A stretch of DNA of 64,000 nt from positions 558,001-622,000 of the forward strand of contig NZ_CP155793.1 of assembly GCF_039729145.1 (NCBI RefSeq), written 5' to 3'. This DNA is from Microbacterium sp. SY138 (lineage in GTDB: Bacteria > Actinomycetota > Actinomycetes > Actinomycetales > Microbacteriaceae). The translations under genes were made by a program, and so were the position numbers. The notes beneath the pieces are model-generated. The model was not told the DNA's origin and did no database searches. It was given only the letters and a program-made list of their open reading frames with translations. Positions 50,401 through 59,436 of this stretch are shown here, one piece after another (position 1 is the first letter of the stretch; every line of letters begins with the position of its first letter).

Positions 50401-53400
50401 TGGTCGTGCGACCCGGCCGTGAGATCTCGGTACCGGTGATGCTCAACGACTCCGACCCCGAGGGCGACAAGATCAGTCTCGTGAAGGACGGTCTCGAGGT
50501 TCCGACCGACACGGGGATCACGGCCCGCGTCTCGGGTGACCGCGTGCTGGTGCAGGCGCCGAACCGCGAGCTCGAGACGTCGCTGCAGTACACGATCCGC
50601 GATGCGCGGGGCGCGGAAGCCACCGCGGCCCTGCAGATCACGGTCGACGAGGACGTGCCGTTGCAGGCGCCCGTCGCGCGAGACGACCGCGTGCGCCCGA
50701 CCGACCTCACCGACGGCACGATGAGTGCCGACCTCGACATCCTCAAGAACGACGAGGACCCGGACGGCACGACCGACCGCCTCAAGCTCGCGCTCGGTGA
50801 AGGCGCCATGCAGCTCGAGAACGGCAAGGTGCGGGTCACCGTGACGGAGAACCTGCAGCTCATCCGCTACACGATCACCGACCAGGACGAACTGGCCGCA
50901 TCGGCCTTCATCTTCGTTCCCGCCGAAGCGGACCTCCGGCCGATCCTCGACTCGACGAAGCCGCTCGAGGTCATGAGCGGCGAGACCAAGGAGATCCCGC
51001 TCTCGAAATTCGTCACCGTCGCCGGCGGCGGTACGGCTCGGATCACCGAACACGCCAAGGTCACCGCCGTGTATGCGAACGGCGACGACCTCGTGAAGGA
51101 CGAGACGACGCTGGTCTACACCTCGGCCGACGGGTACTTCGGACAGGACTCGCTCACCTTCGAGGTCACCGACGGCACGGGCCCCGACGACCCCGAGGGC
51201 CGCACGGCGACGCTGAGCATCCCGATCAACGTGCTGCCGCCGGAGAACCAGCAGCCGGTGTTCACGGGGGCAGAGGTCATCGTCGCCCCGGGGGAGAAGG
51301 CGTCGACGCTCGACCTCGCTGCGCTCACGACCGACCCCGATCCGGAGGACGAGGGCACGCACAGGTACAAGTACGTCAGCGGCGCCGGCAAGGGCATCAC
51401 CGCCAAGATCGATGGCTCGAAGCTGCTCGTGGAAGCGTCGTCGGATGTCGAGAAGGGCACGGTCGCCTCGCTCAAGCTCGAGATCACCGACGGAACGACC
51501 GAGGCGGTCGAAGGCACCGTGACCGTGCGCGTCGGCGCGTCGACCCGCCCACTGCCCGCGGCCAACACCGACACGATCTCGGAAGCGGATCAGGGCAAGA
51601 GCATCACGGTGCCCGTGCTCGCGAACGACTACAACCCGTTCCCGGAGACGCCGCTCAAGCTGATGACGGCCGCCACGGAGTCGGGCTCCGGCGGCGCGGC
51701 CGTCAAGGGCGATCAGGTGGTCGTCACGCCCGACCCCAGCTTCGTCGGGACCATGGTCGTGCGCTATCGCATCCAGGACGCGACGAAGGATGCCGAGCGC
51801 GAAGCCAACGGGCAGATCATCGTCACGGTGCAGGGTGTTCCGGACGCGCCGGGAACCCCTCTCGTCTCGAGCGTGCAGGACCGTACCGTCGTCGTCTCCT
51901 ATGGGGCGCCGGCGAACAACGGCGCCGAGATCACGAAGTACACGGTGAAGTCCGTCAGCGGCAACCCGTACTCGAAGGAGTGCCGCTCCACCACCTGCAC
52001 GCTGGACGGCTTGACCAACAACGTCGAATACACCTTCCAGGTGACCGCGACGAACCGCGTCGGCGAGTCGAAGCCGTCAGGCTCGTCGGCGGTCGCCCGT
52101 CCGGACGCTCGGCCCGACACCCCGAACCCGCCGACCCTCGCCTTCGGCGACAAGTCCCTCAAGGTCTCCTGGGCCACCCCGACAACTCCCGGATCTCCTG
52201 TCGAGAGCTACACGCTGGAGATCTCCCCGGCTCCGCCGTCCGGGGTCTCGCAGAAGCAGGCCACCGGGAACTCGATGACCTGGGAGGGGCTCGAGAACGG
52301 CGGCATCTACCAGGTGCGCGTGCAGGCTCACAACCGCGCGCCCGAGCCGTCGAGCTGGAGCGGCTGGTCGGCGTCGGAGGTACCGGCAGGTCCTCCGATG
52401 CCCGCGGCCGCCCCAACCGTCGCGCAGCTGCAGGCCGTGGGCAGCCAGGCGCAGATGCAGGTGAGCTGGGTGCCGGGGAATCCCAACGGTGATCCGATCG
52501 ACTCCTTCGAACTGCAGGTATGGGAGGGCGGAACGCTCCGCAACACACTCACCCCGGGGGCGTCCATACGGTCGCAAGCGGTCTCGGTCCCGACATCAGA
52601 GGTGCCGTACACCTACCGCATCCGTGCCCAGAACAAGGCGGGCTGGGGCGACTGGAGTCCCATGTCGGCACCGCGCCGCGGTGTGAACAAGCCCGACGCT
52701 CCTGTTCTCTCGGCCGTCACGCCGGGCGATCGCTCGCTCACTCTCACCTGGTCCCGGAGCGCCCTCAACGGCGCGAAGACGACCGAGGTGCAGTACCAGT
52801 ACTCGATCAACGGCGGTAGCAGCTGGGCGGCGATGCCGGGCAACAACGTGGTCACCGGACTCGCCAACGGAACCAACTACAACGTGCGGGTGCGCGCGGT
52901 CGCGACGGTCGACGGGTCGACGTACGCGAGCGATCCCTCCGGACAGATCGTCGGCAACCCGTACGGTCCGCTGAAGCAGCCGGCGGTCAGCGCTTCGCAG
53001 AACCCCACCAGCGTCACCTTCAACTGGGACGCGGGGCCCGCCGCGAACGGCCGCTCCATCAAGACCGTCCGCATCCGCATCGACGGCGGCGGCTGGCAGA
53101 ACGTCGCCGCCAGCGGCAGCCGTACGGTCGGCGACGGGTACAGCCAGCGGCACACGATCGACGTCGAGGTCACCGACCAGGCAGGCCAGCAGATCACCCG
53201 ATCCGCGGAGCAGACGTCCGGACCGAAGCCCGACCCGCGCGCCTGGGTCACCTCGACCGGAAACGCGAACGGACAGCCCAACTGCAACGACGGCACGTGC
53301 GCATACTTCTACCTCACCGGCCGCGGCTTCCCGGCGAACTCCAGCATGTGGGTGCAGTGCGCCAGCAACGCGCCGCCTCCCTACGGCGGCACATTCGGCG

Positions 53401-53534
53401 GACGGACCGTCACGACCGACGGCAACGGCAACATCGATCAGCAGCTCGGCTGCTACCTCGGCATGCGCCGCGGGACGATCGAGGCCTGGGTCGTGATGGA
53501 CGGCAAGGAATACGAACACAAGGTCTGGCAGTGA
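47445..53534 (+). CDS. Giant Ig-like/fibronectin type III surface protein with N-terminal membrane anchor
   Basis: The 2029-residue protein has one hydrophobic helix at residues ~17-35 (signal anchor). A beta-propeller-like region (~40-390) follows. About ten cadherin/Ig-like repeats of ~95-105 residues (~400-1460) are marked by Asp-rich turns such as LDNDNDPDGD, LANDVDPAGG and MLNDSDPEGD, probable calcium sites. About five FN3 domains (~1463-1930) come next (VPDAPGTP..., RPDTPNPP..., KPDAPVLS...). A C-terminal domain contains four Cys (NCNDGTC, WVQCAS, LGCYLG). No sortase signal is seen. It is the first gene of the operon and resembles the FN3 protein of bifidobacterial PFNA clusters; binding a surface or partner is inferred. 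ATG 47445 (MKALSWMRARPK). Confidence 0.9.
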   Translation: MKALSWMRARPKTLASAAGVTVGVIAITTMAFTYEGFPTTKVDLNDGGVWITKTSSLLVGHFNNESTVLDGGLRTTGENYDILQDTSNILVVDENASTLTAVDPARVSLNDSAKVPSSSKVALGNRTAAILDQKTGELWVVPAQGVSSFEAEVNEPVAELGAGADVAVAKDGTVFGLAPERGEVVTVPVDNEGEALDASAASVGELDAAAKPTITAVGRTPVVLDRAAGVVTSPGGMRTEIRGADKAVLQQSSENTDAVAISTANALVSVPLDGSEPTEVDAGGDGTAAAPVWLRGCTYGAWAGTATFIRECPGTTNDVNAQVEGAEDAKSLVFRVNRDVIILNDAVGGAAWLANESLQRVDNWNDLTPPEGETENEDDSTEETVETTLPERKEENTPPIAEDDTFGVRPGVTTMLPVLDNDNDPDGDVLVATLAEAQPAIGTIQQVQNGGSLQIAVEEGASGSTTFTYEADDGRGGKDTAAVTLTVFDKSVNTAPVPKRRTTLTVETGGTISYNILPDWIDPEGDDVYLKDVVAAPGDEVDFNTDGQITYKATASQQGHKEVQVTVADGYGETATATVILDVRPEGSTKPKTNADHVVTRVGEQVTVAPLANDTSSGRELLRLGRVNEVPGATIVTDGPNKTFTFTADAPGTYYVLYLATAGPENGEGIVRVDVLEASETDLPPVAVRDVALLPTGGDVLIGVLANDVDPAGGILVVQSVSIEDDSGVSVSVINHETLRITDQGSLTDQARIKYRISNGSKSAEGEVVVIPIPAPDQLLQPVVNDDTAIVRAGDVVTIPVLDNDTHPNDDVMHVVPELVEPLVDPEDGEAFVSQDTIRFKAGPVAKTVYLTYEAVDSRQQKDAGYVTIQILPVDADTNAAPRPQDLVARVLAGSTANIAVPLDGIDADGDSVELIDIASSPTKGRITETAQNYFTYEAFDDSSGVDVFRYRVRDRLGKEGIATIRVGIAPGEQVNQRPFAVKDAVVVRPGREISVPVMLNDSDPEGDKISLVKDGLEVPTDTGITARVSGDRVLVQAPNRELETSLQYTIRDARGAEATAALQITVDEDVPLQAPVARDDRVRPTDLTDGTMSADLDILKNDEDPDGTTDRLKLALGEGAMQLENGKVRVTVTENLQLIRYTITDQDELAASAFIFVPAEADLRPILDSTKPLEVMSGETKEIPLSKFVTVAGGGTARITEHAKVTAVYANGDDLVKDETTLVYTSADGYFGQDSLTFEVTDGTGPDDPEGRTATLSIPINVLPPENQQPVFTGAEVIVAPGEKASTLDLAALTTDPDPEDEGTHRYKYVSGAGKGITAKIDGSKLLVEASSDVEKGTVASLKLEITDGTTEAVEGTVTVRVGASTRPLPAANTDTISEADQGKSITVPVLANDYNPFPETPLKLMTAATESGSGGAAVKGDQVVVTPDPSFVGTMVVRYRIQDATKDAEREANGQIIVTVQGVPDAPGTPLVSSVQDRTVVVSYGAPANNGAEITKYTVKSVSGNPYSKECRSTTCTLDGLTNNVEYTFQVTATNRVGESKPSGSSAVARPDARPDTPNPPTLAFGDKSLKVSWATPTTPGSPVESYTLEISPAPPSGVSQKQATGNSMTWEGLENGGIYQVRVQAHNRAPEPSSWSGWSASEVPAGPPMPAAAPTVAQLQAVGSQAQMQVSWVPGNPNGDPIDSFELQVWEGGTLRNTLTPGASIRSQAVSVPTSEVPYTYRIRAQNKAGWGDWSPMSAPRRGVNKPDAPVLSAVTPGDRSLTLTWSRSALNGAKTTEVQYQYSINGGSSWAAMPGNNVVTGLANGTNYNVRVRAVATVDGSTYASDPSGQIVGNPYGPLKQPAVSASQNPTSVTFNWDAGPAANGRSIKTVRIRIDGGGWQNVAASGSRTVGDGYSQRHTIDVEVTDQAGQQITRSAEQTSGPKPDPRAWVTSTGNANGQPNCNDGTCAYFYLTGRGFPANSSMWVQCASNAPPPYGGTFGGRTVTTDGNGNIDQQLGCYLGMRRGTIEAWVVMDGKEYEHKVWQ

Positions 53535-53577
53535 TGCCGCGCGACACCTCTCCACGAGAACAAGGAACGACACCCTC

Positions 53578-54549
53578 ATGACAATGACCCCCGAGCAGGC
53601 CGCCTGGTTCCAGGGCACCTTCCAGCGCCTCGTCGAGAACATCGACAAGGCCGTGCAGGGCAAGCAGGAGATCGTCGGCCTCGTGCTGGCCTCGATGCTC
53701 GCCGAGGGCCACGTGCTCCTCGAGGATGCACCGGGAACGGGCAAGACCAGCCTCGCCAAGGCGCTGGCCGCGACCGTGCAGGGCACCAGCGCGCGCATCC
53801 AGTTCACGCCCGACCTGCTGCCGTCCGATGTCACCGGCGTGACGATCTACGATCAGCAGTCGCACCGCTTCGAGTTCCACAGGGGCCCGATCTTCGCGTC
53901 GATCGTGCTCGCCGACGAGATCAACCGCGCATCGCCCAAGACCCAGTCCGCGCTGCTCGAGGTCATGGAGGAGTCGCGCGTCACGGTCGACGGCGTCACG
54001 CACGAGGCCGGTCGCCCCTTCCTCGTGATCGCGACGCAGAACCCCATCGAGCAGGCGGGCACCTACAAGCTGCCCGAGGCGCAGCTCGACCGCTTCCTGA
54101 TCAAGACGTCGATCGGCTACCCCGACCTCGCCGTGACCGAGAGCATCCTCGCCGGTGCCTCTGACCGCAACCCCTCGGCCGGCCTGTCCGCGGTCATCAC
54201 CACGAGTGCGGTGGCCGATATGGCCGACCTCGCTGCGACCGTGCACGTCGAGCCCGCCGTGCTCCGCTACGTGGCCGAGCTCGCCGAGGCCACGCGCGAG
54301 GACGGCGCCATCCGTCTCGGCGTGTCGGTGCGCGGGGCGATCGCGATGGTGCGCATGGCCAAGGTGTGGGCAGCGGCCCAGGGGCGCCACTTCGTGCTTC
54401 CCGACGACATCAAGGCCCTCGCCCGCCCGGTCTGGCAGCACCGCCTGCTTCTCGACGCCGAGGCCGAGTTCGCCGGCACCAGCAGCGACACCGTGATCGC
54501 CCGTGTTCTCGACGCGGTGGCGGCGCCCCAGGCCCGAGTGGCGGCCTGA
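53578..54549 (+). CDS. MoxR-family AAA+ ATPase
   Basis: The 323-residue protein has Walker A EDAPGTGKTSL (about residue 55), Walker B VLADEINRASPKTQSALLEVMEE and sensor 1 VIATQNPIEQAGTYKLPEAQ, all typical of MoxR. MoxR ATPases act as chaperones or maturation factors, nearly always next to DUF58 and transglutaminase-like genes as here. The start is ATG 53578 (or 53584) behind AAGGAA. Its stop and the DUF58 start overlap (TGATG). It probably helps assemble or activate the membrane/surface proteins of the operon; the client is unknown. Confidence 0.95.
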   Translation: MTMTPEQAAWFQGTFQRLVENIDKAVQGKQEIVGLVLASMLAEGHVLLEDAPGTGKTSLAKALAATVQGTSARIQFTPDLLPSDVTGVTIYDQQSHRFEFHRGPIFASIVLADEINRASPKTQSALLEVMEESRVTVDGVTHEAGRPFLVIATQNPIEQAGTYKLPEAQLDRFLIKTSIGYPDLAVTESILAGASDRNPSAGLSAVITTSAVADMADLAATVHVEPAVLRYVAELAEATREDGAIRLGVSVRGAIAMVRMAKVWAAAQGRHFVLPDDIKALARPVWQHRLLLDAEAEFAGTSSDTVIARVLDAVAAPQARVAA

Positions 54550-55811
54550 TGACCGCGGAGGCCCTTCCGGCGTCGACGCCGCAGATGGAGCGCGACGCCG
54601 GTTGGCGTGACATCGCGGCCGTCCTCGGTGCGCGCGCCCTGACGCGCCTCCGCAAGATCACCTCCGCCGTCCGCCCGCTGGCCTGGGTGCTGATGGCTCT
54701 CGCCGTCGGCTTCTGGGTGCTCGGCCAGACCGCCGGATGGGCGGAGTTCACCATCGCCGCCGTCGTCATCGCGATCGCCGTGGTCCTGTGCGCGCTGTTC
54801 CTCATCGGCCGCACCGCCTACGACGTCGCGCTCGACCTCGCCCGCACCCGTGTGGTCGTGGGAGAGCGCGCGGTCGGTGCCCTGACCCTCGCCAACCGCG
54901 GCACCAGGGCCATCCTCCCGTCTCGTGTGGTGCTCCCCGTCGGTTCCGGACGCGGCGAGTTCGGCATCCAGCGACTCGCGCCGGGGGAGGAGGCGGAGGA
55001 ACTCTTCGCGATCCCCACCCAGAAGCGCGGCGTGGTCAAAGTGGGGCCGGTGAGCGTCGTCCGCGGCGACCCGCTCGGCCTGTTCGAGCGGGCTCACCGT
55101 CGTGACGACCCTGTCGACCTCTTCGTGCACCCGCGCACCGTGCTGTTCGACGGTCAGTCGCTCGGCTACCTGCGCGACCTCGAAGGACTTCCCGCAGCGG
55201 ATCTGTCTCGCGACGACGTCTCGTTCCACGCCCTCCTGGAGTACCAGCCGGGCGACGACCTGCGTCACGTGCACTGGCGGTCGACGGCCCGCACCGGCAC
55301 CATGATGGTCCGGCAGTACGAGGAGACCCGACGCTCGCACTTCGTGATCGGGCTCTCGCGCTCGCTCGCCGACTACGCCACCGAAGACGACTTCGAGCTC
55401 GGGGTCTCGGCCGCGGGGTCGATCGGCCTGCGCGCTCTGCGCGACTCTCAGCGCGTCGACATGCGCGTGCAGGGCCGGGAGCTTCCCGCGGGCACCGGCA
55501 AGCAGCTGCTCGACTCGCTCTCGGCCGTGGAGAACAGCAAGCCGAAGGAGGGTGGCATCGCCGAGCTCGCGGGCGTCGTGTCCGCCACCATGCCGTTGGC
55601 GAGCGTGGTGGTCCTGGTCTGCGGCGCTCGGGTGAAGTCCGACGATCTCCGCCTCGCGTGCGCGCGTCTGCCGTTCGGTGCCCGTGTCCTCGTCGTGGTC
55701 GCCGACACCACGGCCTCCGCCCCGGCGCTGCGCCGCATCGGCGATGCCGACGTCGTCACGGTGGGTGCGCTCGAACAGGTCCCGCTCGCTCTGCAGAAGG
55801 TGCTCGCATGA
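54549..55811 (+). CDS. DUF58 domain membrane protein
   Basis: The 420-residue protein has two adjacent membrane helices at about residues 40-85 (PLAWVLMALAVGFWVLG and FTIAAVVIAIAVVLCALFLIG). A cytoplasmic or peripheral region follows, with the DUF58 core motif YQPGDDLRHVHWRSTARTGTMMVRQYE near residue 240. DUF58 proteins have a vWA-like continuation and accompany MoxR ATPases; their function is unresolved, with a scaffold role suspected. ATG 54549 overlaps the MoxR stop by one base; its stop overlaps the next gene by four. Confidence 0.92.
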   Translation: MTAEALPASTPQMERDAGWRDIAAVLGARALTRLRKITSAVRPLAWVLMALAVGFWVLGQTAGWAEFTIAAVVIAIAVVLCALFLIGRTAYDVALDLARTRVVVGERAVGALTLANRGTRAILPSRVVLPVGSGRGEFGIQRLAPGEEAEELFAIPTQKRGVVKVGPVSVVRGDPLGLFERAHRRDDPVDLFVHPRTVLFDGQSLGYLRDLEGLPAADLSRDDVSFHALLEYQPGDDLRHVHWRSTARTGTMMVRQYEETRRSHFVIGLSRSLADYATEDDFELGVSAAGSIGLRALRDSQRVDMRVQGRELPAGTGKQLLDSLSAVENSKPKEGGIAELAGVVSATMPLASVVVLVCGARVKSDDLRLACARLPFGARVLVVVADTTASAPALRRIGDADVVTVGALEQVPLALQKVLA

Positions 55812-58204
55812 CCGGGTCCTCCGCCGCGTTCGGCGACCTCCCCCTCCGCCGTTGGATCCTCGACCTGGGAGCGACGACGCTCCTGGTCCTCACGGCCCTC
55901 GTGGGCTTCTGGCCGACGTTCGCCGGTCCGTCGTTCCTGCCCGCCGCCATCGGTGGAATCCTGATCGGCCTGGCGATCGCGGTCATCACGACCTGGCGTC
56001 ATTGGGGCATCCTGATCATCGCGGGTCTCACGATCGCCGCGTACTTCGTGTTCGGCGGAGCTTTCGCTCTGCCGCAGACGTCGATCCTCGGCTTCATCCC
56101 GACCATCGAGACGCTGCAGAAGCTCGCGCTCGGGACGGTCACCGCGTGGAAGCAGATGCTCACCACGGTCGCCCCCGTCGCGGCGGCCGACGGACACCTC
56201 GTCGTCCCGTTCCTGCTGGCGCTGGTCGTCACCACCGTGACCGCCTCCCTCGCGCTCCGGCTGTCGCAGGTGGCGTGGGCCCTGATCCCGGCCGGCGTGC
56301 TGCTCATGCTGGTGATCGCGCTCGGCACGCCCGAACCCGCGTTCCCACTCGTGCAGGGACTCGTCTTCGCGGTCGTGAGCATGTCGTGGCTCGCCCTTCG
56401 CCAGTTGTGGGCACCGCAGAACACGGCGATCTCCGTCAGCGAGGTCGATCCCTCCCGCGCCGCGCACATGCGCACCCGGCGTCTGCTCGCCGGGGTGGCC
56501 GTGTTGGCGATCGCCGGTGGCGCGGGGGTGGCCACGAGCGCCGTCGCGAACCCGGCGCAGCCACGACACGTGTTCCGCGACGTGATCATCCCGCCGTTCG
56601 ACATCCGGGATTACCCGAGCCCCCTGCAGGCGTTCCGGAAGAACGTGCGCGACGAGGCGGACCAGACGCTGTTCACGGTGCAGGGCCTGCCCAAGGGCGC
56701 GCGCGTGCGCACCGCGGTCATGGACCAGTTCGACGGGATGGTCTACAACGTCACCGACGGCGGGCCGACCTCGTCGAGCGCATTCAGCCCCCTGCGCTCG
56801 AACATGTCGCCGGATGCCGAGGGTGTCCCGGTGACGCTCAAAGTCGAGATCGGTGCGTATCGCGGAGTATGGATGCCCACCGCGGGCGAGCTGTCCGAGA
56901 TCAGGTTCTCCGGCGACGATGCCGAGCAGTTGCGCCGCGGCACCTACGTGAACACCGAGACGGGCACCGCCGTCTCCACCACGAAGCTGACGAAGGGTGA
57001 CGAGTACACGGTGGATGCCGTGATGCCGAACGTACCCGACGACGAGCAGCTCGCCGAGGTGCCGTTCGGCAAGGTGTCGATGCCGAAGCCGAGCAACGTG
57101 CCGGAAGAGCTCACGGCCCTCGCCGCCGAGACCATCGCCGGTGCCGAGACGCCGATCGAACGGGTGCGGGCCCTCGAGAACTTCCTCTCCAAGGAGGGCT
57201 TCTTCAGCCACGGGCTCGAGGGCGAGGTCATCTCCCGCGCCGGCCACACCGCCGAGCGCATCTCGACGCTCGTCGGCGGGGAGCAGATGATCGGTGACGA
57301 CGAGCAGTACGCCGTCGCCATGGCGCTGCTCGCCGGGCAGGTCGACATCCCCGCCCGGGTGGTCATGGGCTATTACCCCGACGAGGACAAGGCAGGCGAA
57401 GCCACGTTCGCCGCCACCGGCGACAACGTGCACGCCTGGGTCGAGGTCAACTTCGAGGGACTCGGGTGGATGGCGTTCAACCCCACCCCGCCCGAAGACC
57501 AGGTGCCGAACGACCAGAACACCAAGCCGCGCGTCGACCCGAAGCCGCAGGTGCTGCAGCCGCCCCCTCCGCCGCAGGAGCCCGTCGACCTGCCACCCAC
57601 CCTGCCCGACGACCGCGAGGCCGAGGACGAGAGTCTGAACCTCGCGGGCATCATCGGGGCGATCCTCGTGATCGGCGGCATCTCCCTCGGAGTGATCGCA
57701 CTGCTGGCATCGCCCTTCATCGTGATCGGCGCGTGGAAGGCGGCGAAGCGTCGTTCCCGCCGCGCGGCCGCGCGCACCGCCGACCGCATCAGCGGCGGCT
57801 GGGACGAGCTCACCGACCGTGCTGTCGACTACGGCGCCCGCATCCCTCCCGGAGGCACGCGGATCGAAGAGGCGGCGGTCGTGGCGTCGTCGCTCACGGT
57901 CCCGCAGGTCACCGCCCTCGCCGAGCGGGCCGACGCCGACGTGTTCGGCCCCGCCGAGCCGAGCCCGGAGGATGTCGAGTCCTTCTGGCACGAGGTCGAC
58001 GACATCGTCGGCGGACTGGGCAAGGAGGCCGGCTTCTGGAAGCGCCTCCAGGCGCGACTGAGCGTCCGCTCCCTGATCGGCGGCACCGCCATCTCGAACG
58101 GATTCCAGAACCTGAAGGACGCGGCGGCCGTGCGCGTCCGCCGCGAACCTGGCACCATCAAGAACAGCACGACGCCCCCGTCCCCCGAGAGCGAGACCTC
58201 ATGA
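55808..58204 (+). CDS. Transglutaminase-like (TgpA-type) membrane protein with degenerate catalytic triad
   Basis: The 798-residue protein has about six to seven N-terminal helices, an extracytoplasmic domain (~260-600), one more helix (~620-650) and a basic cytoplasmic tail. The domain aligns with transglutaminase-like cores at IGDDEQYAVAMALLAGQVDIPARVVMGYYP and NVHAWVEVNFEGLGWMAFNPTPP. The family expects Cys where Asp498 stands (GDDEQYA for GxCEQFA) and Asp where Asn558 stands (FNPTP for DPTP). Only His542 of the Cys-His-Asp triad remains, so peptidase or cross-linking activity is unlikely and a binding or scaffold role is inferred. ATG 55808 overlaps the DUF58 stop. It corresponds to the tgm gene of PFNA-like clusters. 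Confidence 0.9.
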   Translation: MTGSSAAFGDLPLRRWILDLGATTLLVLTALVGFWPTFAGPSFLPAAIGGILIGLAIAVITTWRHWGILIIAGLTIAAYFVFGGAFALPQTSILGFIPTIETLQKLALGTVTAWKQMLTTVAPVAAADGHLVVPFLLALVVTTVTASLALRLSQVAWALIPAGVLLMLVIALGTPEPAFPLVQGLVFAVVSMSWLALRQLWAPQNTAISVSEVDPSRAAHMRTRRLLAGVAVLAIAGGAGVATSAVANPAQPRHVFRDVIIPPFDIRDYPSPLQAFRKNVRDEADQTLFTVQGLPKGARVRTAVMDQFDGMVYNVTDGGPTSSSAFSPLRSNMSPDAEGVPVTLKVEIGAYRGVWMPTAGELSEIRFSGDDAEQLRRGTYVNTETGTAVSTTKLTKGDEYTVDAVMPNVPDDEQLAEVPFGKVSMPKPSNVPEELTALAAETIAGAETPIERVRALENFLSKEGFFSHGLEGEVISRAGHTAERISTLVGGEQMIGDDEQYAVAMALLAGQVDIPARVVMGYYPDEDKAGEATFAATGDNVHAWVEVNFEGLGWMAFNPTPPEDQVPNDQNTKPRVDPKPQVLQPPPPPQEPVDLPPTLPDDREAEDESLNLAGIIGAILVIGGISLGVIALLASPFIVIGAWKAAKRRSRRAAARTADRISGGWDELTDRAVDYGARIPPGGTRIEEAAVVASSLTVPQVTALAERADADVFGPAEPSPEDVESFWHEVDDIVGGLGKEAGFWKRLQARLSVRSLIGGTAISNGFQNLKDAAAVRVRREPGTIKNSTTPPSPESETS

Positions 58205-59436
58205 CGCAGCCCGCGCCCGACCAGATCGCGCCGGTCTCCCGTCGCGCCGTCGCCTATCTCATCGACGCCTTGATCGCCGGGGGCCTCGCGATCGTGCTCG
58301 GCGGCGGACTCCTCGTCGCCGTGTCGCTCGCCGGCAGCGTCGAGGCCGGCCTCGGAGTCCTGCTGATCGGCGGCCCCGTGGTGGGCCTGGTGCTGCTCGG
58401 CTGGTTCTTCGTCTACACGGTGATGCAGGCGGGGGCCGGCTCGATCGGCATGCGCGCTCAGAGTCTGAAGCTCGCCTCGGCCGCGGACGGGAGTCCGCTC
58501 GGCTTCGGACGCACGCTGCTGCGCAACGTCATCTTCGGCCTCGCCGCCTCCGTCGTCGTGGGGTACTTCACCCCGCTCTTCGACGGTTCCGGACGGTTCC
58601 AGGGATGGCACGACAAGGTCGCCGGATCCCTGATGCTGGACGCGCGGGTACCGGCGCCCGTCGGGGCGGACGCCGCGGCGCCCGCTCCGGCTCCGACGGT
58701 GCGGGGAGCCGCGGTCGCGCCGGCTGCGGCTCCGACGGCGCAGGCGCCAGCGATCCCCGGTCTCCCGCAGCCGCCGGCAGCAGCCCCGGCTGCGCTCGCC
58801 TCTCCGGCACCGGCCTCCATCCCTCCGCGACCGGCCGCCCCCGCGGCGCCCGTCGCCGAGGCGGGATCGCTCATCGCCTTCGTCCCCGGCATCACGCAGG
58901 ACGCCCCCGTGCGGTCCGCGCCGGCGGTGGAGCCCGAACCCGAGATCGACGCGACCATCCAGCAGCACCCGGTGGCTCCCGTCGCACCGCCTGCGCCGCC
59001 AGTGCCCCCGGTGCCGGCAGCCGCGCCTGTCCCGGACGCCTCGGCTGCTCCGGCGGCTCCCTCCTCGGCGGTCGTCGAGGACGATCTCGAGGACACCAGG
59101 ATCAGTGTTCCGGGGCATCGCCTCGTCTTCACCTGGGATGACGGCACGCGAGTATCCGTCTCACGACGCACGGTGTTCGGGCGCAACCCTGCCCCGGAAG
59201 AGGGAGCCACGCTCGTCCCCGTGCGCGACGAGACGCTCTCCCTCTCGAAGACGCACTTCGAGGCCGCAGCGGAGACGTCGGGCGGGTGGGTGATGGATCG
59301 CCATTCCACGAACGGCATGACCATCGTGCGCGCAGGACAGCGGATCGCCTGCCCCGCGGGGCAACGCGTGCCCGTGCGTCTGGGCGACGCCATCGAGATC
59401 GGCGACCGCATCGTCACGATCGGCGGCTACGCGTGA
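58201..59436 (+). CDS. RDD-family membrane protein with C-terminal FHA domain
   Basis: The 411-residue protein starts with an RDD domain of about three helices (SRRAVAYLIDALIAGGLAIVLGGG..., VSLAGSVEAGLGVLLIGG..., GRTLLRNVIFGLAASVVVGYFTPL) to residue ~145. A ~150-residue Ala/Pro-rich linker follows, then a C-terminal FHA domain with GRNP, SLSKTHFE and DRHSTNGM, the phosphothreonine-binding loop residues. It should place a phosphopeptide receptor at the membrane, a likely reader of the kinase encoded downstream. ATG 58201 overlaps the preceding stop (ATGA). Confidence 0.92.
   Translation: MTQPAPDQIAPVSRRAVAYLIDALIAGGLAIVLGGGLLVAVSLAGSVEAGLGVLLIGGPVVGLVLLGWFFVYTVMQAGAGSIGMRAQSLKLASAADGSPLGFGRTLLRNVIFGLAASVVVGYFTPLFDGSGRFQGWHDKVAGSLMLDARVPAPVGADAAAPAPAPTVRGAAVAPAAAPTAQAPAIPGLPQPPAAAPAALASPAPASIPPRPAAPAAPVAEAGSLIAFVPGITQDAPVRSAPAVEPEPEIDATIQQHPVAPVAPPAPPVPPVPAAAPVPDASAAPAAPSSAVVEDDLEDTRISVPGHRLVFTWDDGTRVSVSRRTVFGRNPAPEEGATLVPVRDETLSLSKTHFEAAAETSGGWVMDRHSTNGMTIVRAGQRIACPAGQRVPVRLGDAIEIGDRIVTIGGYA

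Noticed and set aside
48798..51362. An 854-codon minus-strand frame opposite the giant FN3 protein gene
   Set aside because: Asp/Val/Arg-rich shadow of the Asp-rich repeats; no ribosome-binding site or recognisable domain.
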